DNA from: a virus
Virus record (IMG/VR): IMGVR_UViG_3300046007_004891
Location: 1-30,804 of that record
DNA length: 30,804 bases
Direction: 5' to 3' (one strand)
Part shown: positions 1 through 9,100 of the stretch, piece by piece
Position numbering within the stretch: the first letter of the stretch is position 1
Layout: each line of letters begins with the position of its first letter
Made by a program: the position numbers and the translations under genes
The notes under the pieces: generated by a model
Databases searched by the model: none
Seen by the model: only the letters and a program-made list of their open reading frames with translations
What the model was told of the DNA's origin: nothing

Positions 1-64
1 CTAATTTAGTAGCAGCATTAATACCGGCTACCCCGGCTCCAACGATTACTATTTTTTTACTCAT
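1..64 (-). CDS. FAD/NAD(P)-binding oxidoreductase, N-terminus only
   Basis: Only the first 21 codons are inside the window; the ATG is at 64-62 and the gene continues past base 1. The visible peptide is MSKKIVIVGAGVAGINAATK followed by L, a beta strand plus GxGxxG loop (G9-A-G-V-A-G14) and the start of a helix. This is the dinucleotide-binding Rossmann fold at the N-terminus of many flavoproteins: amine oxidase/desaturase types, UDP-galactopyranose mutase, halogenases. I cannot choose among them from 21 residues. It follows the terminator that closes the long leftward gene run and has its own promoter-like sequence at 85-114, so it is probably a separate transcription unit. Confidence 0.7.
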   Translation of the reverse strand, partial: MSKKIVIVGAGVAGINAATKL

Positions 65-84
65 GTTTATATCTTTTGAACTGT

Positions 85-114
85 TAAATATACGAAAAAA
101 AGATGTGGTCTCAA
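85..114 (-). promoter_or_regulatory. Bacteroidota-type promoter for the oxidoreductase gene
   Basis: On the minus strand, TTG (114-112) is followed after 19 nt by TATATTTA (92-85), 20 nt before the ATG at 64. It matches the TTTG/TAnnTTTG layout and the other promoter candidates in this window. The TTG lies in the loop of the terminator hairpin and the T-tract fills the spacer, so terminator and promoter overlap. Confidence 0.5.
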
Positions 115-132
115 AAACTGAGGCCACATCTC
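94..132 (-). terminator. Rho-independent terminator of the leftward gene run
   Basis: Bases 101-112 and 120-131 form a 12-bp stem with a 7-nt loop. Read on the minus strand it has one C-A mismatch (a G-U wobble on plus) and is followed at once by seven T residues (100-94). It lies about 60 nt downstream of the stop of the 850-residue gene, and all genes upstream run toward it. The T-tract is on the minus-strand side only, so it acts on leftward transcripts. Confidence 0.85.
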
Positions 133-155
133 TCTAAAATTTATCTCTTGCGAGC

Positions 156-176
156 GACTAGGATATGAATCTAGTC
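156..176 (-). other. Small perfect hairpin in the 3' untranslated region
   Basis: GACTAG (156-161) and CTAGTC (171-176) can pair around a 9-nt loop, between the stop of the 850-residue gene and the terminator. There is no T-tract, so it is not itself a terminator. It could protect or process the mRNA 3' end. I see no acceptor stem or T-arm around it that would make it a tRNA. Confidence 0.3.
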
Positions 177-191
177 TGTATGTTATTTATA

Positions 192-2744
192 TTAATAAGT
201 ACCGGTTAATGTACCTGTTTGAACATCATCCCAGGTTTCTGGGAATGTCTCCCAATCTGCTCCCACATCGCCTACACCCCATTTTTCTGTTACTTTAGCC
301 CATATTGTTTTAAAGTCATATTCAGTAACATCATTTTTATCAGCAAAATATACATCAATCATTTTGTTGTATTTGTTAATATCCTCTTTTGCTTGGCCTT
401 CATCGCAAGTATACCAAATCCATTCTTTGATTACAGCTATTTTATCTTCTTTGGATACTGGTTTAGCTTTATTATCAGATCCTGCTTCATCTAATTGAGA
501 TTCGTCTGATGTTGGTTCAGTAGCAGCTGAGTCTCTTTCTAAAGATTGAATCATGGTTTTGGTTAATTGATCTGCTACATCTTCACCAAATCTTTCAACA
601 ATGTTATTTAAATCACGCATATCAAATATTCTACCACCAGCAGAAAAAGCTAATACATTTTCTAATTTAAAGTTTCTAAAACTTTGTTTAGCAGCAGCAG
701 CATCATCTCCCGTTTCTTTTTTAGCTTTTATAAATTCATTTACATCATACCCACTCCATAAATTATTGTTTTGACGATAATTAGCTTGAGCATCTGTTTT
801 AGCAGCTGTGCTTGGTTGGTATGCTTTAAGTGTTTTACTAAATGACATATGTCGTACAGCTCCATTTGCTTTTACAAAAGCAACCCCTATTCTACCATTA
901 TTTTCATAACGTTGTTTTACCTCTGGTGGGAGTGTTTCGTAGGTAAGATTTTCATTTAGTAGTCTTGAGTTTCTAGTCATTTTGTTTTCAACTAGAAAAC
1001 GTTTTAAGTCAAAGTCTTGCATTTTATTTTCTTTTAATTTATCGAATGTTGTTGTTGTATTTCCAAAATAGGGATTATTATATAGATTACTTGATTGAGT
1101 TGGATTTGTAGATTGTGATGTTGTTGTGGAAGGATCAGCAGAAGTAGTTTTACTCTGTTTAAATTTGTCTTGAATTATGCCGTTTCTAACTGCTATTCGG
1201 TATAAACTATAAGCATTTGGATTTGAGTTTCGAAAGTCAATTGGTCTATTATGCTTAGATGCTTCTTGTTCTAAAGCGTCTTTGGTCCACTTTATATCAT
1301 ACTTTCGTTCTCCAAATTTGTTTTGAATAATATCTTTTCTAACTGCTGTTCTGTATGCTGCATAAGCATTTGGATTTAATTGAGAAAATTCACCTGCTGT
1401 ATTGTATTTAGCAGCTTCCTGTTCTAGGGTATCTTTAGTCCATTTAACATTTTCTTCAAATTTATTTGGGATAATACCTTTGTTGACTGCTGCTCTGTAT
1501 GCTACATAAGCATTTGGACTTGCTTTAGAAAATTCACCAGATGTATTATATTTGGTTGCTTCTTGTTCTAGTTTTTCAATAGTCCACTTAAAAGGTTCTT
1601 CAAATTTATTTGGGATAATACCTTTGTTGACTGCTTTTCTGTATGCTATATAAGCATTTGGATTTGCTTTTTGAAATTCACTTGGTTTGTTATATTTAGC
1701 TGCTTCTTGTTCTATAGCATCTTTAGTCCATTTAATATCTATTTCAAATTTGTTTTGAATTAAACCTTGGTCAACTGCTCTTCTATAAGCTCTATAGGCA
1801 TTTCTGTTAGCTTTTTCAAATTCAAAAGCTTTAGTATATTTAGCAGCTTCTTTTTCTATAGCATCTACATCCCATTTATTATATTTTTTAGATATATTTG
1901 CTATGTCTTCTGGTTCTGATTCTGGTTCTATATCTTGAAATTTAGTTTTAACTATAGCTCCACCAGTTCTAGAAGGATTAGGAAAATTAAAATTTCCATT
2001 TCTAGTTAATTTCCCTTGTAAAACGTAATATGTTTTACCTTCTACATTAGCTGTATTCCCTGAAGATAATGAGTATTTTAATGCCGTTAATATTTGGGAA
2101 ATTATAGATTCACCTCCTATATTTTTTACTGTTTTGTAAAATTCCTGTTTAAAATTAGATTTACTAACATGTTTTTCTAAATCATCATATATTCTTGCTG
2201 GGAGTAAAAGTTCACGACCATTAAGATGAAGTTTAGCTCCAAACTTTTTTAATACATCATATTGCTCAGGACTAAATTGATAGTCTGTAGCTATTTGGAC
2301 AGCTTCATCTATTAATTGTGAATTACGAGTTAAGTGATTTTCATTTAATTCAGGGTCAATTTCATCCTCAAAGTTTTCATAATATGATTCCATTAAATCA
2401 CGTGCATCCTGTTTATCTACTACAACATACCCATTAGGTGCTTCAAATTTTTTAATAAGTTCTACAGGATTTTTAATAAAATCTTTAAGTTCATCAACAT
2501 CAATATAAGTATGAATAGTATCTTCAGTATCATCCCATTCAAACTTTCTTATTAAATTTGGATTTATCTCATCAATTTCCCATGTTAATAATATCTCAGA
2601 ACTATCACTATAATCAATACCTGCATCTTCTAAGGAATATATAAGATTTCCCTGTTTATCAATGTTTATATTTTCTTTTAATAATATTGAGTTGCGAGTT
2701 AATTTATTTTCAATTAGAAAACGTTTTAAGTCAAAATTGTCCAT
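192..2744 (-). CDS. 850-residue tagged multidomain phage protein with five 48-residue repeats
   Basis: No overall family recognised. Residues 1-19 are a family A N-terminal peptide (FLIE then NKLTRNS). ENHLTRNSQL recurs near residues 132-145, and a full second copy of the peptide begins at an internal Met575. Residues 290 to about 531 hold five tandem ~48-residue repeats of the form KW..D.(I/L)EQEA.KYN...EF.K.NPNAY.AYR.AV..GII.NKF. These resemble the EAxKYxxxxEF...AYxxAxxxG repeats I associate with phage nucleases and probable DNA-binding proteins. The last 276 residues, after Met575, look like a separate tagged protein fused in frame. The C-terminus is acidic. It is the last gene before the terminator. 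Possibly a virion-packaged DNA-binding protein; this is inference. Confidence 0.85.
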   Translation of the reverse strand: MDNFDLKRFLIENKLTRNSILLKENINIDKQGNLIYSLEDAGIDYSDSSEILLTWEIDEINPNLIRKFEWDDTEDTIHTYIDVDELKDFIKNPVELIKKFEAPNGYVVVDKQDARDLMESYYENFEDEIDPELNENHLTRNSQLIDEAVQIATDYQFSPEQYDVLKKFGAKLHLNGRELLLPARIYDDLEKHVSKSNFKQEFYKTVKNIGGESIISQILTALKYSLSSGNTANVEGKTYYVLQGKLTRNGNFNFPNPSRTGGAIVKTKFQDIEPESEPEDIANISKKYNKWDVDAIEKEAAKYTKAFEFEKANRNAYRAYRRAVDQGLIQNKFEIDIKWTKDAIEQEAAKYNKPSEFQKANPNAYIAYRKAVNKGIIPNKFEEPFKWTIEKLEQEATKYNTSGEFSKASPNAYVAYRAAVNKGIIPNKFEENVKWTKDTLEQEAAKYNTAGEFSQLNPNAYAAYRTAVRKDIIQNKFGERKYDIKWTKDALEQEASKHNRPIDFRNSNPNAYSLYRIAVRNGIIQDKFKQSKTTSADPSTTTSQSTNPTQSSNLYNNPYFGNTTTTFDKLKENKMQDFDLKRFLVENKMTRNSRLLNENLTYETLPPEVKQRYENNGRIGVAFVKANGAVRHMSFSKTLKAYQPSTAAKTDAQANYRQNNNLWSGYDVNEFIKAKKETGDDAAAAKQSFRNFKLENVLAFSAGGRIFDMRDLNNIVERFGEDVADQLTKTMIQSLERDSAATEPTSDESQLDEAGSDNKAKPVSKEDKIAVIKEWIWYTCDEGQAKEDINKYNKMIDVYFADKNDVTEYDFKTIWAKVTEKWGVGDVGADWETFPETWDDVQTGTLTGTY
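966..1022 (-). repeat. Internal second copy of the family A N-terminal peptide (Met575 of the 850-residue protein)
   Basis: Encodes MQDFDLKRFLVENKMTRNS, in frame inside the 850-residue gene. It parallels that gene's own first 19 codons (2744-2688): 15 of 19 residues agree. At DNA level a run of about 20 bases (tagaaaacgttttaagtcaa on plus) is identical. It marks either a gene fusion or a second translation start. Confidence 0.8.
1152..1877 (-). repeat. Five tandem ~144-bp coding repeats
   Basis: Within the 850-residue gene, KW starts repeats at residues 290, 338, 386, 434 and 485. Units 1-3 are exactly 48 codons; unit 4 is 51 because of a short insertion before unit 5. Repeats 2 and 3 are closest and share GIIPNKFEE. 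Conserved positions are W, E-x-E-A, KY, EF, NPNAY, YR and the final KF. The units have diverged at DNA level, so this is an old duplication rather than a slippage tract. Confidence 0.85.
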
Positions 2745-2759
2745 GCAAATATTTTATAA

Positions 2760-2789
2760 TAAATATTTACTCTTCCTCTTCCCCTTCAA
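2760..2789 (-). promoter_or_regulatory. Promoter-like element, AATATTTAT class, before the 850-residue gene
   Basis: Minus-strand TTTG (2790-2787), 19-nt spacer, AATATTTA (2767-2760), then 15 nt to the ATG at 2744. It overlaps the end of the exonuclease gene. There is no Shine-Dalgarno sequence in the leader. Confidence 0.5.
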
Positions 2790-3546
2790 ACTGTTTAGCA
2801 ATTATTGCATCATATGTTCTACTAGCAACAGTATGGTATTTGTGACAATCATTACATTGCATTTGGATACGTGGAGTACCAGCAGCAGAATAACGAGTTT
2901 GTGAATGTCTTAAATCAGTTGATCCACATTCAGGACAACATGTTTTTTCTCCTGTTTCTAAAGCACCATAATGTGTTTTATGTGGTACATAGTTTTTAAT
3001 GTGATTATATACTTTTTCAAGTATAACAACATCATTTTTACAATATTCCACCATTGTGTTCATTGCGTCTTTATCGTTATCTAATACGATATTTCTCCAC
3101 AAATCAAAACCACCGGTTTCAGATTTTTCTCCCACACCTAAGTATTTAGCAATATAATCTAAACGATTACTATTAAATCTAAATTTAGAACGAGAATGTT
3201 TTAATGTGTCGATAGTAGCATAAGTTGGAAAACATGAAATACCATGAAATAAACAACGTGTTCTGATCCAAGGTAAATCGAATCGATCCCCATTATGTCC
3301 TACTAATTCATGAGCTTCGTTAGCTACAACCATGAATTTTTCTAACATGGCCTTGTCATCTTGATTTTTATCCCATTGTAAAGAATATACTTTGTCTTCA
3401 TCTGCCCATTTATAGCAAATACAGATAATAGCTCTTTCTTTAATAATATTGGTGTAGGGAATGTTCAGTTTGTATCCTGATTGCCAGAAAAATCCAACGT
3501 TCGGACTTGTTTCAATGTCGAAAAATAATCTTTTCTTTTTGTTCAT
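2767..3546 (-). CDS. DEDDy 3'-5' exonuclease (RNase H-like fold) with C-terminal zinc ribbon
   Basis: Predicted metal-dependent 3'-5' exonuclease of the PolB/DnaQ-like superfamily. Exo I is FFDIET with D10 and E12; exo II is the GHNGDRFDLPW segment with D90; exo III is YCKNDV with Y168 and D172, giving the DEDDy set. A C-terminal zinc ribbon (about residues 203-235) has CPEC and CNDC pairs. The tail is acidic (EGEEEE). No polymerase domain follows, so this is a stand-alone nuclease, probably for phage DNA replication, repair or recombination. It has its own upstream promoter-like element with the same GC-rich 12-mer found before the primase gene. Substrate (DNA or RNA) cannot be told from sequence. 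Confidence 0.85.
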   Translation of the reverse strand: MNKKKRLFFDIETSPNVGFFWQSGYKLNIPYTNIIKERAIICICYKWADEDKVYSLQWDKNQDDKAMLEKFMVVANEAHELVGHNGDRFDLPWIRTRCLFHGISCFPTYATIDTLKHSRSKFRFNSNRLDYIAKYLGVGEKSETGGFDLWRNIVLDNDKDAMNTMVEYCKNDVVILEKVYNHIKNYVPHKTHYGALETGEKTCCPECGSTDLRHSQTRYSAAGTPRIQMQCNDCHKYHTVASRTYDAIIAKQFEGEEEE

Positions 3547-3568
3547 AACGTAATGTTAAATTAGGGTT

Positions 3569-3600
3569 TAAATGTAATAAGGCTCCTTGCGGGAGCCAAA
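3569..3600 (-). promoter_or_regulatory. Promoter-like element with GC-rich 12-mer before the exonuclease gene
   Basis: Minus strand: TTTG (3600-3597), exactly 20 nt, TACATTTA (3576-3569), then 22 nt to the ATG at 3546. The sequence from the TTG is TTGGCTCCCGCA, identical over 12 bases to the element before the primase gene, where the spacing to TACCTTTA is also exactly 20. In an AT-rich genome the repeat suggests a shared promoter or operator. Confidence 0.6.
3581..3597 (-). terminator. Possible terminator hairpin after the 161-residue gene, inside the promoter spacer
   Basis: GGCTCC/GGAGCC pair as a 6-bp GC-rich stem with a 5-nt loop, 4 nt after the stop of the upstream gene. The minus-strand continuation TTATTACATTT is only moderately T-rich. 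It may terminate the upstream unit, or be an operator overlapping the exonuclease promoter. Confidence 0.4.
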
Positions 3601-3601
3601 T

Positions 3602-4087
3602 TTAACTTAATTCTTCTGGAGATAATGGAGGTGGAGCAGCTGCTTCTCCTTTAGCTGGTGTTAGATCTTGTTGAGCTAATTCTTCTGGTGATAGATTAGC
3701 GTGTACAGGGCCAAATTGAAGTAACTCCGATATAGCTTTAGTCGCTCTCTCACGTTCTTGAAGAGTAAGCATATCATATTTCATACCCGATACCTTAGCA
3801 ATAAAATCTTCGGTATTCCATATTAAATTAAAATATTGTTTATTAGGTAATAGAATTTTAAATGTAGTTGGTTTTGGAGCAACCCATTCAATATCACTAA
3901 CAAACAATCTATATTGCATTGATAATAGCTTCTCTAATGTTTGTCTTAACTCAGGGAAACGAGCCAACATTATATTCATAGGGGAGCTAGGATCACCTTG
4001 GTAGGCTTCAGTATCAGTTTTTTTCAAACGTTGACGTACACGCCCGCGAATAAAATCTTCTAGTTCTTTTTTTGTTTTAAATTCCAT
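3602..4087 (-). CDS. 161-residue phage protein of unknown function
   Basis: Not recognised. The N-terminus is a basic amphipathic helix (KKELEDFIRGRVRQRLKK). It resembles the internal segment KEDLKNYIREALKKRLSEN of the 1035-residue protein. The middle carries a Trp/Phe/Leu-rich beta-like region (VAPKPTTFKILLPNKQYFNL). The C-terminus has a low-complexity Ala/Pro stretch between two copies of LSPEEL. The start codon overlaps the stop of the 355-residue gene as TAATG, so the two are translationally coupled and probably act together. It is the last gene before the hairpin and promoter of the exonuclease gene. Confidence 0.8.
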   Translation of the reverse strand: MEFKTKKELEDFIRGRVRQRLKKTDTEAYQGDPSSPMNIMLARFPELRQTLEKLLSMQYRLFVSDIEWVAPKPTTFKILLPNKQYFNLIWNTEDFIAKVSGMKYDMLTLQERERATKAISELLQFGPVHANLSPEELAQQDLTPAKGEAAAPPPLSPEELS

Positions 4088-5154
4088 TATTTACCCATTT
4101 GTTTTAATATATTTTCCATTTGATAAAATTTACTAGCACCACCCATATCTGAGGCATCTTTAGTGGTTGTTTCTAATTTATGTTGAATATCAATTAAAAT
4201 ATTAAGTACAGTTTGTAATCCTTCTTCAACGTCTTGATCTTGATCTCTACCAAAGTCAATCATTGTTTCAATTTTTTTTAATGTACCACCTATAAGAGCA
4301 ATATCGTGACTCAATTCTTCGCCTTGTACTTCATTCATCATTGAATCAATAGCTGTTACTTTTTCTTCACCATCTAAATATCCATAAGCGCTTTGTAAAT
4401 AATCGTATGCTTTAATTATTTTAGCTTGCCACCAATGTGGAAAATCAACTTCTTGACCATTGTCATATTTGTCTAGTTGCTTATATAACATAGCTGCCAT
4501 TTTAGCAGTTCTATAAACATCGCTTTTAAGCATATGTGGTTCATTATCTTGATGGCCTACATCTATATCTTCTTTCATTGATTTTTGTTTTTTCATTATA
4601 CCTGCTGCTAATCTATATAGTTCAGGATCGTCTTTACTATATTTTCCTGTTTTTTTTAATGCTTTAACGATTCTTTCTTCTTTACCCTTTATGTCACGTT
4701 CATCTAATTCATCACCAAAGTCAAATTCTTCTTCATCTGGGATGTCTTCTGAGTCTGGGTCTATTTCCCATACTGGGTCTTGATCTACTTCTTCTAGATC
4801 TAGTAGATCTTCAAGTCCATATCCGTCACCATCATATTCAAAATAAGCACTAAATTTAAACCAAGCCCCAGGTAGTTTATCTGTAGACATATATGCATCT
4901 CCTGCTGCTGATGATTCTCCTGGTTCTCTTTCTATATTGTTTGTATCAGTAGGTCCATCTAGTTTATATGAATGTCCTTTATATGTTACAATAGGAGTAA
5001 GTCCATCCATTTCTCCATTCCATTTTGCTTCTTCAGGTTTAAAAAATCTCATCTCCTGTTTAGTAAAACTAGGAGCATTATCATTTTCTAATAATACCGA
5101 ATTACGAGTTAACTTATGTTCGGTTAAGAAGTTATGTAGGTTAAAATCACTCAT
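4087..5154 (-). CDS. 355-residue tagged phage protein, candidate head-packaged protein
   Basis: Starts with the family A peptide [19 protein letters not shown], close to both copies in the 850-residue protein. The FLTE-H junction fits the (L/I/F)-x-E cleavage rule of T4-type prohead proteases. Residues ~120-160 are strongly acidic ([13 protein letters not shown]). Residues ~200-265 form a compact helical domain with [20 protein letters not shown] and [18 protein letters not shown] recall similar segments in uncultured marine myovirus proteins but know no function. The last ~70 residues look helical or coiled-coil. It is coupled to the 161-residue gene by TAATG. AATATTTATA lies 16 nt upstream of the ATG. 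Confidence 0.8.
   Translation of the reverse strand: MSDFNLHNFLTEHKLTRNSVLLENDNAPSFTKQEMRFFKPEEAKWNGEMDGLTPIVTYKGHSYKLDGPTDTNNIEREPGESSAAGDAYMSTDKLPGAWFKFSAYFEYDGDGYGLEDLLDLEEVDQDPVWEIDPDSEDIPDEEEFDFGDELDERDIKGKEERIVKALKKTGKYSKDDPELYRLAAGIMKKQKSMKEDIDVGHQDNEPHMLKSDVYRTAKMAAMLYKQLDKYDNGQEVDFPHWWQAKIIKAYDYLQSAYGYLDGEEKVTAIDSMMNEVQGEELSHDIALIGGTLKKIETMIDFGRDQDQDVEEGLQTVLNILIDIQHKLETTTKDASDMGGASKFYQMENILKQMGK
5098..5154 (-). repeat. Family A N-terminal peptide of the 355-residue protein
   Basis: Encodes [19 protein letters not shown]. It agrees with the peptides at 2744-2688 and 1022-966 at D3, F4, L6, F9, L10, E12, T16, R17, N18 and S19. The rest of the 355-residue protein is unrelated to the 850-residue one, so the peptide behaves as a portable tag. 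Confidence 0.8.
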
Positions 5155-5169
5155 TAATATAATTTATTA

Positions 5170-5177
5170 TAAATATT
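5170..5177 (-). promoter_or_regulatory. AATATTTA box before the 355-residue gene
   Basis: The minus-strand AATATTTATA box is at 5177 down to 5168, 15 nt from box edge to ATG. Unlike most others it has no TTG 17-21 nt upstream, so it is a weaker promoter candidate. Confidence 0.3.
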
Positions 5178-5179
5178 AA

Positions 5180-6184
5180 CTATAATCCAGCTAATCCAGT
5201 ATCGTCTTTTCTAAGGTCGTCTTTAATGTCACGCATTGTATCAGCTGCCCATTTCTTTTGTTGTGATGTTAATATGTTGTTAACAGCGTTTTCAATAAAT
5301 GGAACAAATTCTTCTTCTGATAGTTTATATATTTCTGAAAATAATAGCTCTCTAACTCGAGGATCATTTATATTTCCATCATTGTATATATCTGATATAG
5401 CATCGTAAATAAACTTTCCAAAACGCAAATCATTAGGTTCATTGGATAATTTATCCACAGTATTAACGATTGCTTGATTTTTTTCTTTATCCGCTCCAAA
5501 CCCTTCTGTACCCACAATTTCATATAATCCTTTTACTATTTCATGTACTAACATAGGAAAGCAAATAGCTCTAGCTTTGATAACGAATTGTTCTTCGTCT
5601 TCATCATAAACCATTTCACTTTCTCCACCCGGCATATTTTGTTGTTGTGCAATCATAGCTAATAACATAGCGATTGCATTTTCGTCATCGTAAATACCAA
5701 ACGATAATTTTAATATTTCATTATATTTTGCTACTAATTCTTCATCAAAAGCATCTAAATAATCTCTAAACAATAAGAATGCAAATGAACCTCTAATAGA
5801 AGCACCTTGTGTAATACCATTTATAATACGACGTTTAGCTTGTTCAGCTTCCGGTGGTGTATCTTCTACAGGTACTTCATCTGATTCTTCAGGAATCTTA
5901 AGATCCCCCATAGTTACTATTTTAGCATCTATTTTTATATTAGCATAATCAATAATAGGGTATGCTTTTGTTACAATATCAGCAGCAAGTAATTCTAAAT
6001 GATCACGATATCCATTTTCAGCCTCTATGATTTCAGGAACTAATTCAGCAGAACGTTGTACTACTTGTTGAAGATTTTTAGTACCAAGTGTGTCACGTAA
6101 AGATTCACCTGACTTGCCTTTAAGCAAAGCCATAGTTTCAGGTTTAAATATCTTTTCGTATTCTATCTCTAACAGTCTAGCCAT
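5180..6184 (-). CDS. 334-residue phage protein of unknown function
   Basis: No family identified. Predicted mostly helical. Residues ~95-115 are acidic (EESDEVPVEDTPPEAEQAKR) and link an N-terminal ~90-residue helical segment to a larger C-terminal domain. That domain has an aromatic/hydrophobic core (SIRGSFAFLLFRDYLDAF) and an Ala/Met-rich helix (ENAIAMLLAMIAQQQNMPGG). No signal peptide or transmembrane segment is convincing. Its start overlaps the stop of the 1035-residue gene (TAATG at 6186-6182). The position between two large candidate virion proteins suggests a structural or assembly role, not an enzyme; this is inference from context. Confidence 0.8.
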   Translation of the reverse strand: MARLLEIEYEKIFKPETMALLKGKSGESLRDTLGTKNLQQVVQRSAELVPEIIEAENGYRDHLELLAADIVTKAYPIIDYANIKIDAKIVTMGDLKIPEESDEVPVEDTPPEAEQAKRRIINGITQGASIRGSFAFLLFRDYLDAFDEELVAKYNEILKLSFGIYDDENAIAMLLAMIAQQQNMPGGESEMVYDEDEEQFVIKARAICFPMLVHEIVKGLYEIVGTEGFGADKEKNQAIVNTVDKLSNEPNDLRFGKFIYDAISDIYNDGNINDPRVRELLFSEIYKLSEEEFVPFIENAVNNILTSQQKKWAADTMRDIKDDLRKDDTGLAGL

Positions 6185-9100
6185 TATTTTTTAGATTTAT
6201 ATCGTGCTACAATTCGTTTTACCATTTCTTGTTCAGTCTCATTCATCGCTTTTGGTTTTGGATCAACATTTGGATTTCCAATGCGACGACGTTTTTTCTC
6301 TTCTTCAGTACCTTTATCAGGGATAGTTTCTGTCTCACCAGGTCTAGTTTCTCTTGAAGGAGCTGGTTGGTTTTCAGATAAGCGTTTTTTAAGTGCTTCT
6401 CTTATATAGTTTTTTAAATCTTCTTTAGTCATTTTATTATCTGTTGTTTGTTTATTTTGTCTACGTCGTTCTAATTCAGCTTTTACTCTTGCAATTCCCT
6501 CTTCGTTACCTTCAAACCTAGATGAATTAATTATCATATCAGTAAGTGCATCGTTTGAATAATCTTTAAAACTTTCTTCTGTGCTATATGCTTCTTCCAT
6601 TGTTGGGTTGTTTTTTAATTGTTTAATTTCATCAATCATGTGAGGGTTTTCTTGTAAATGTAATTTAAACATAGACGTTCTCAAACCTTCTGCTAAATCT
6701 CTGTTTTGTAAAAATGTCATTAATTCACGTGGTGAATTTAAAGAATAAGATCTATTACCAATTACAACATAATTTCTATTTCCTGGTTGGATATTAATAG
6801 ATGCTATTGTTGTTGGTTCAGGAGTATTTAGTCTAATGAAATATATTTTGCTTTGTCCTACACTAAAAACACTAGTTACTTGACCTGCTCTTCCTAATTG
6901 ATTATCTCTAGCAGATGCTCCTCTATCCCCTATTCTAGGTACTTGTACAGCATCATCAACATTTAATCTTCTAAAATCACTTCTAGGTAAACCACCAAAT
7001 CCAATTCTTAAACCTCTATCATCAAATTGAGTTGATATACTAACATCACCTCTTTGTCTTGGTTGTGCTTCACGAGGTGTATTTGCGACACCTGCTGGTC
7101 TTCCTCTTCTACGTTCTCCTGGAGCTCCAGCTGGTGGTGCTTGAGGTGCATTGTCTCGAGGGACACGTACTACTGCTCCTGGTTCAGCTTCAGCTTCCGG
7201 TTCTGCTTCTGGTTCTGCTTGTTGGGTTCTTAATAAACGTCTAGCGGCAGTAGCATTAATATTTGCTTTAATTAATTTACCTGAAGTATCAGATAATTTT
7301 TTACTATTAGCTGGGTTTTGGGTATTAATTAGATATACAGTACCATTATATTCTGCAGGACGATATATATTTGTGTCTTGTAAAGGTAAATTTGGGTCTG
7401 TTAATATTGATCTTTTAAGATCAGTTGGCATTCCATATGATGAAAGAGCATTAATTAAACCGTCATCTGTAAATGTTTGATTTAATCCTCTTAAATAAGC
7501 AAAATAAGCATCTACCATTGCTGGAGTAAAGCGTTCATTAGTAGATGCATCTCTCCAGTCGCTTCTTTTTCCGTATACTGTTTTAGCATAAAATGGACTT
7601 TCTCCTCGAAAATTAGGAAGAGCAATAGCTGTAAATATTAGTGGGTTTTCTTCATCCGTTGTTAATATACCTACTGGGGAGTTAGAATAGTCTGCATTGC
7701 TAATTGTTCTTTTTTCATTTGAAGTTGATTTTAAAATGGAAGTTAAACCTACTCTATCTATTTGAGAAGGTATATTTTCTCGAGAATTAAATAATTTTAA
7801 TACATTTTCTTGAAAAGCTTCATTATCACCTTGTTCATCAAATACAGCTTGTACTTCTTCACTATCAAATGGTATTTGATTTATTTTACCATTTTCTATT
7901 TTATATGAAGCAAATGAATTTGAATCTACAATGATTTGTCCATTATCTGTATCTTTAACTACAATAGCAGAATCCGGATCATTTTTAGCTGCTTCTAGGG
8001 TTTGGTCTAAAAGTGTTTGATCAATTACTTCATCAGAAACTAATTTAGCTAAATCTCTAAATGGTATTTTATCTAGTTCAGGATAATCTGTAAGATATTT
8101 TGATGTTCTTTTATTTAATTTAATGCTAGGATAATCATCTTCAGCAGTATAGATACCTACAGTAATATTATCTCCTAAATCTAATTTAACAATAGCGTTA
8201 CCATCTTTAGTAACGTATATTCTTTCATTATTAGTTAAATCCCATTTATCTAATGTAGTTAATAATTTTTTAACATCAAACGGAAAAGTTTCAGATTTAA
8301 GATTAGATAACTTTACTTTATCTCTCATATTAGCTATGATTGATCTTCTATCATTATTTGAAAAAGAATCTAAATGTTTTAATAATTCTTCAGTTTCAAT
8401 TATCCCAGGAGTAATAGCAATAAATTCAGCTAATTGAGGAAATTTAGATAAATATTTAGATAAAAATTCATCATTAGAAACATCATCAAACAATTTTTTT
8501 TCTTTTCTAACTACTAAATATTGTTGTTTAACATTAAATGGTAATTTAACCCATTCTCTAATACCAATAGGTTTATTTTTATATTGTTGAGTTAGTTTTT
8601 CTCCTGTGTTTAATGGTATGTATTTAAGTACTTGTTGTACATTTGGAATTTCACGTAACCAAGGGACTTCTCTCTCTAATTGAGAAAAACTCATTGGTTG
8701 AGATTCATGAGGAGAATTTTGACGATTTGTATAAACGTATCTTTGGTTTTCCGATGTTGTTTTAGGGTCTCTAACTTGAATAGCAACAAAGCTTAAAGCA
8801 TCATCACTTGATAAATTATTATTTTGAGCTAAATAAAATGTTGGATATGATCTATCAGCGCTATATCTATATGTAGCATATGAACCTTTAGTAATACACC
8901 ATCTTTCACCACGCCCATAAGTAATACAATTGTCTTCCTTAGAACCATTATAAACAACAATAGTATTATCATCATTATGATAAACCACATCAGGAGTAAT
9001 ATCAGCTGATTCGGGTGCTTCAGCACCTTGAGAAGCGGTAACTAATTTAATTAATTGAGATAATGAATACTTAAATAAATCCTTCTCCGTGATTTTAGGA

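Noticed and set aside
141-185. tRNA or tRNA fragment near the end of the 850-residue gene
   Set aside because: Only a 6-bp hairpin with a 9-nt loop is present; there is no acceptor stem, D-arm or TTC-containing T-arm.
7059-7480. Plus-strand open frames opposite the Pro/Glu/Arg linker of the 1035-residue gene
   Set aside because: They are shadow frames with low-complexity Leu/Val or Ser/Ala content and lie wholly inside a well-supported minus-strand gene.
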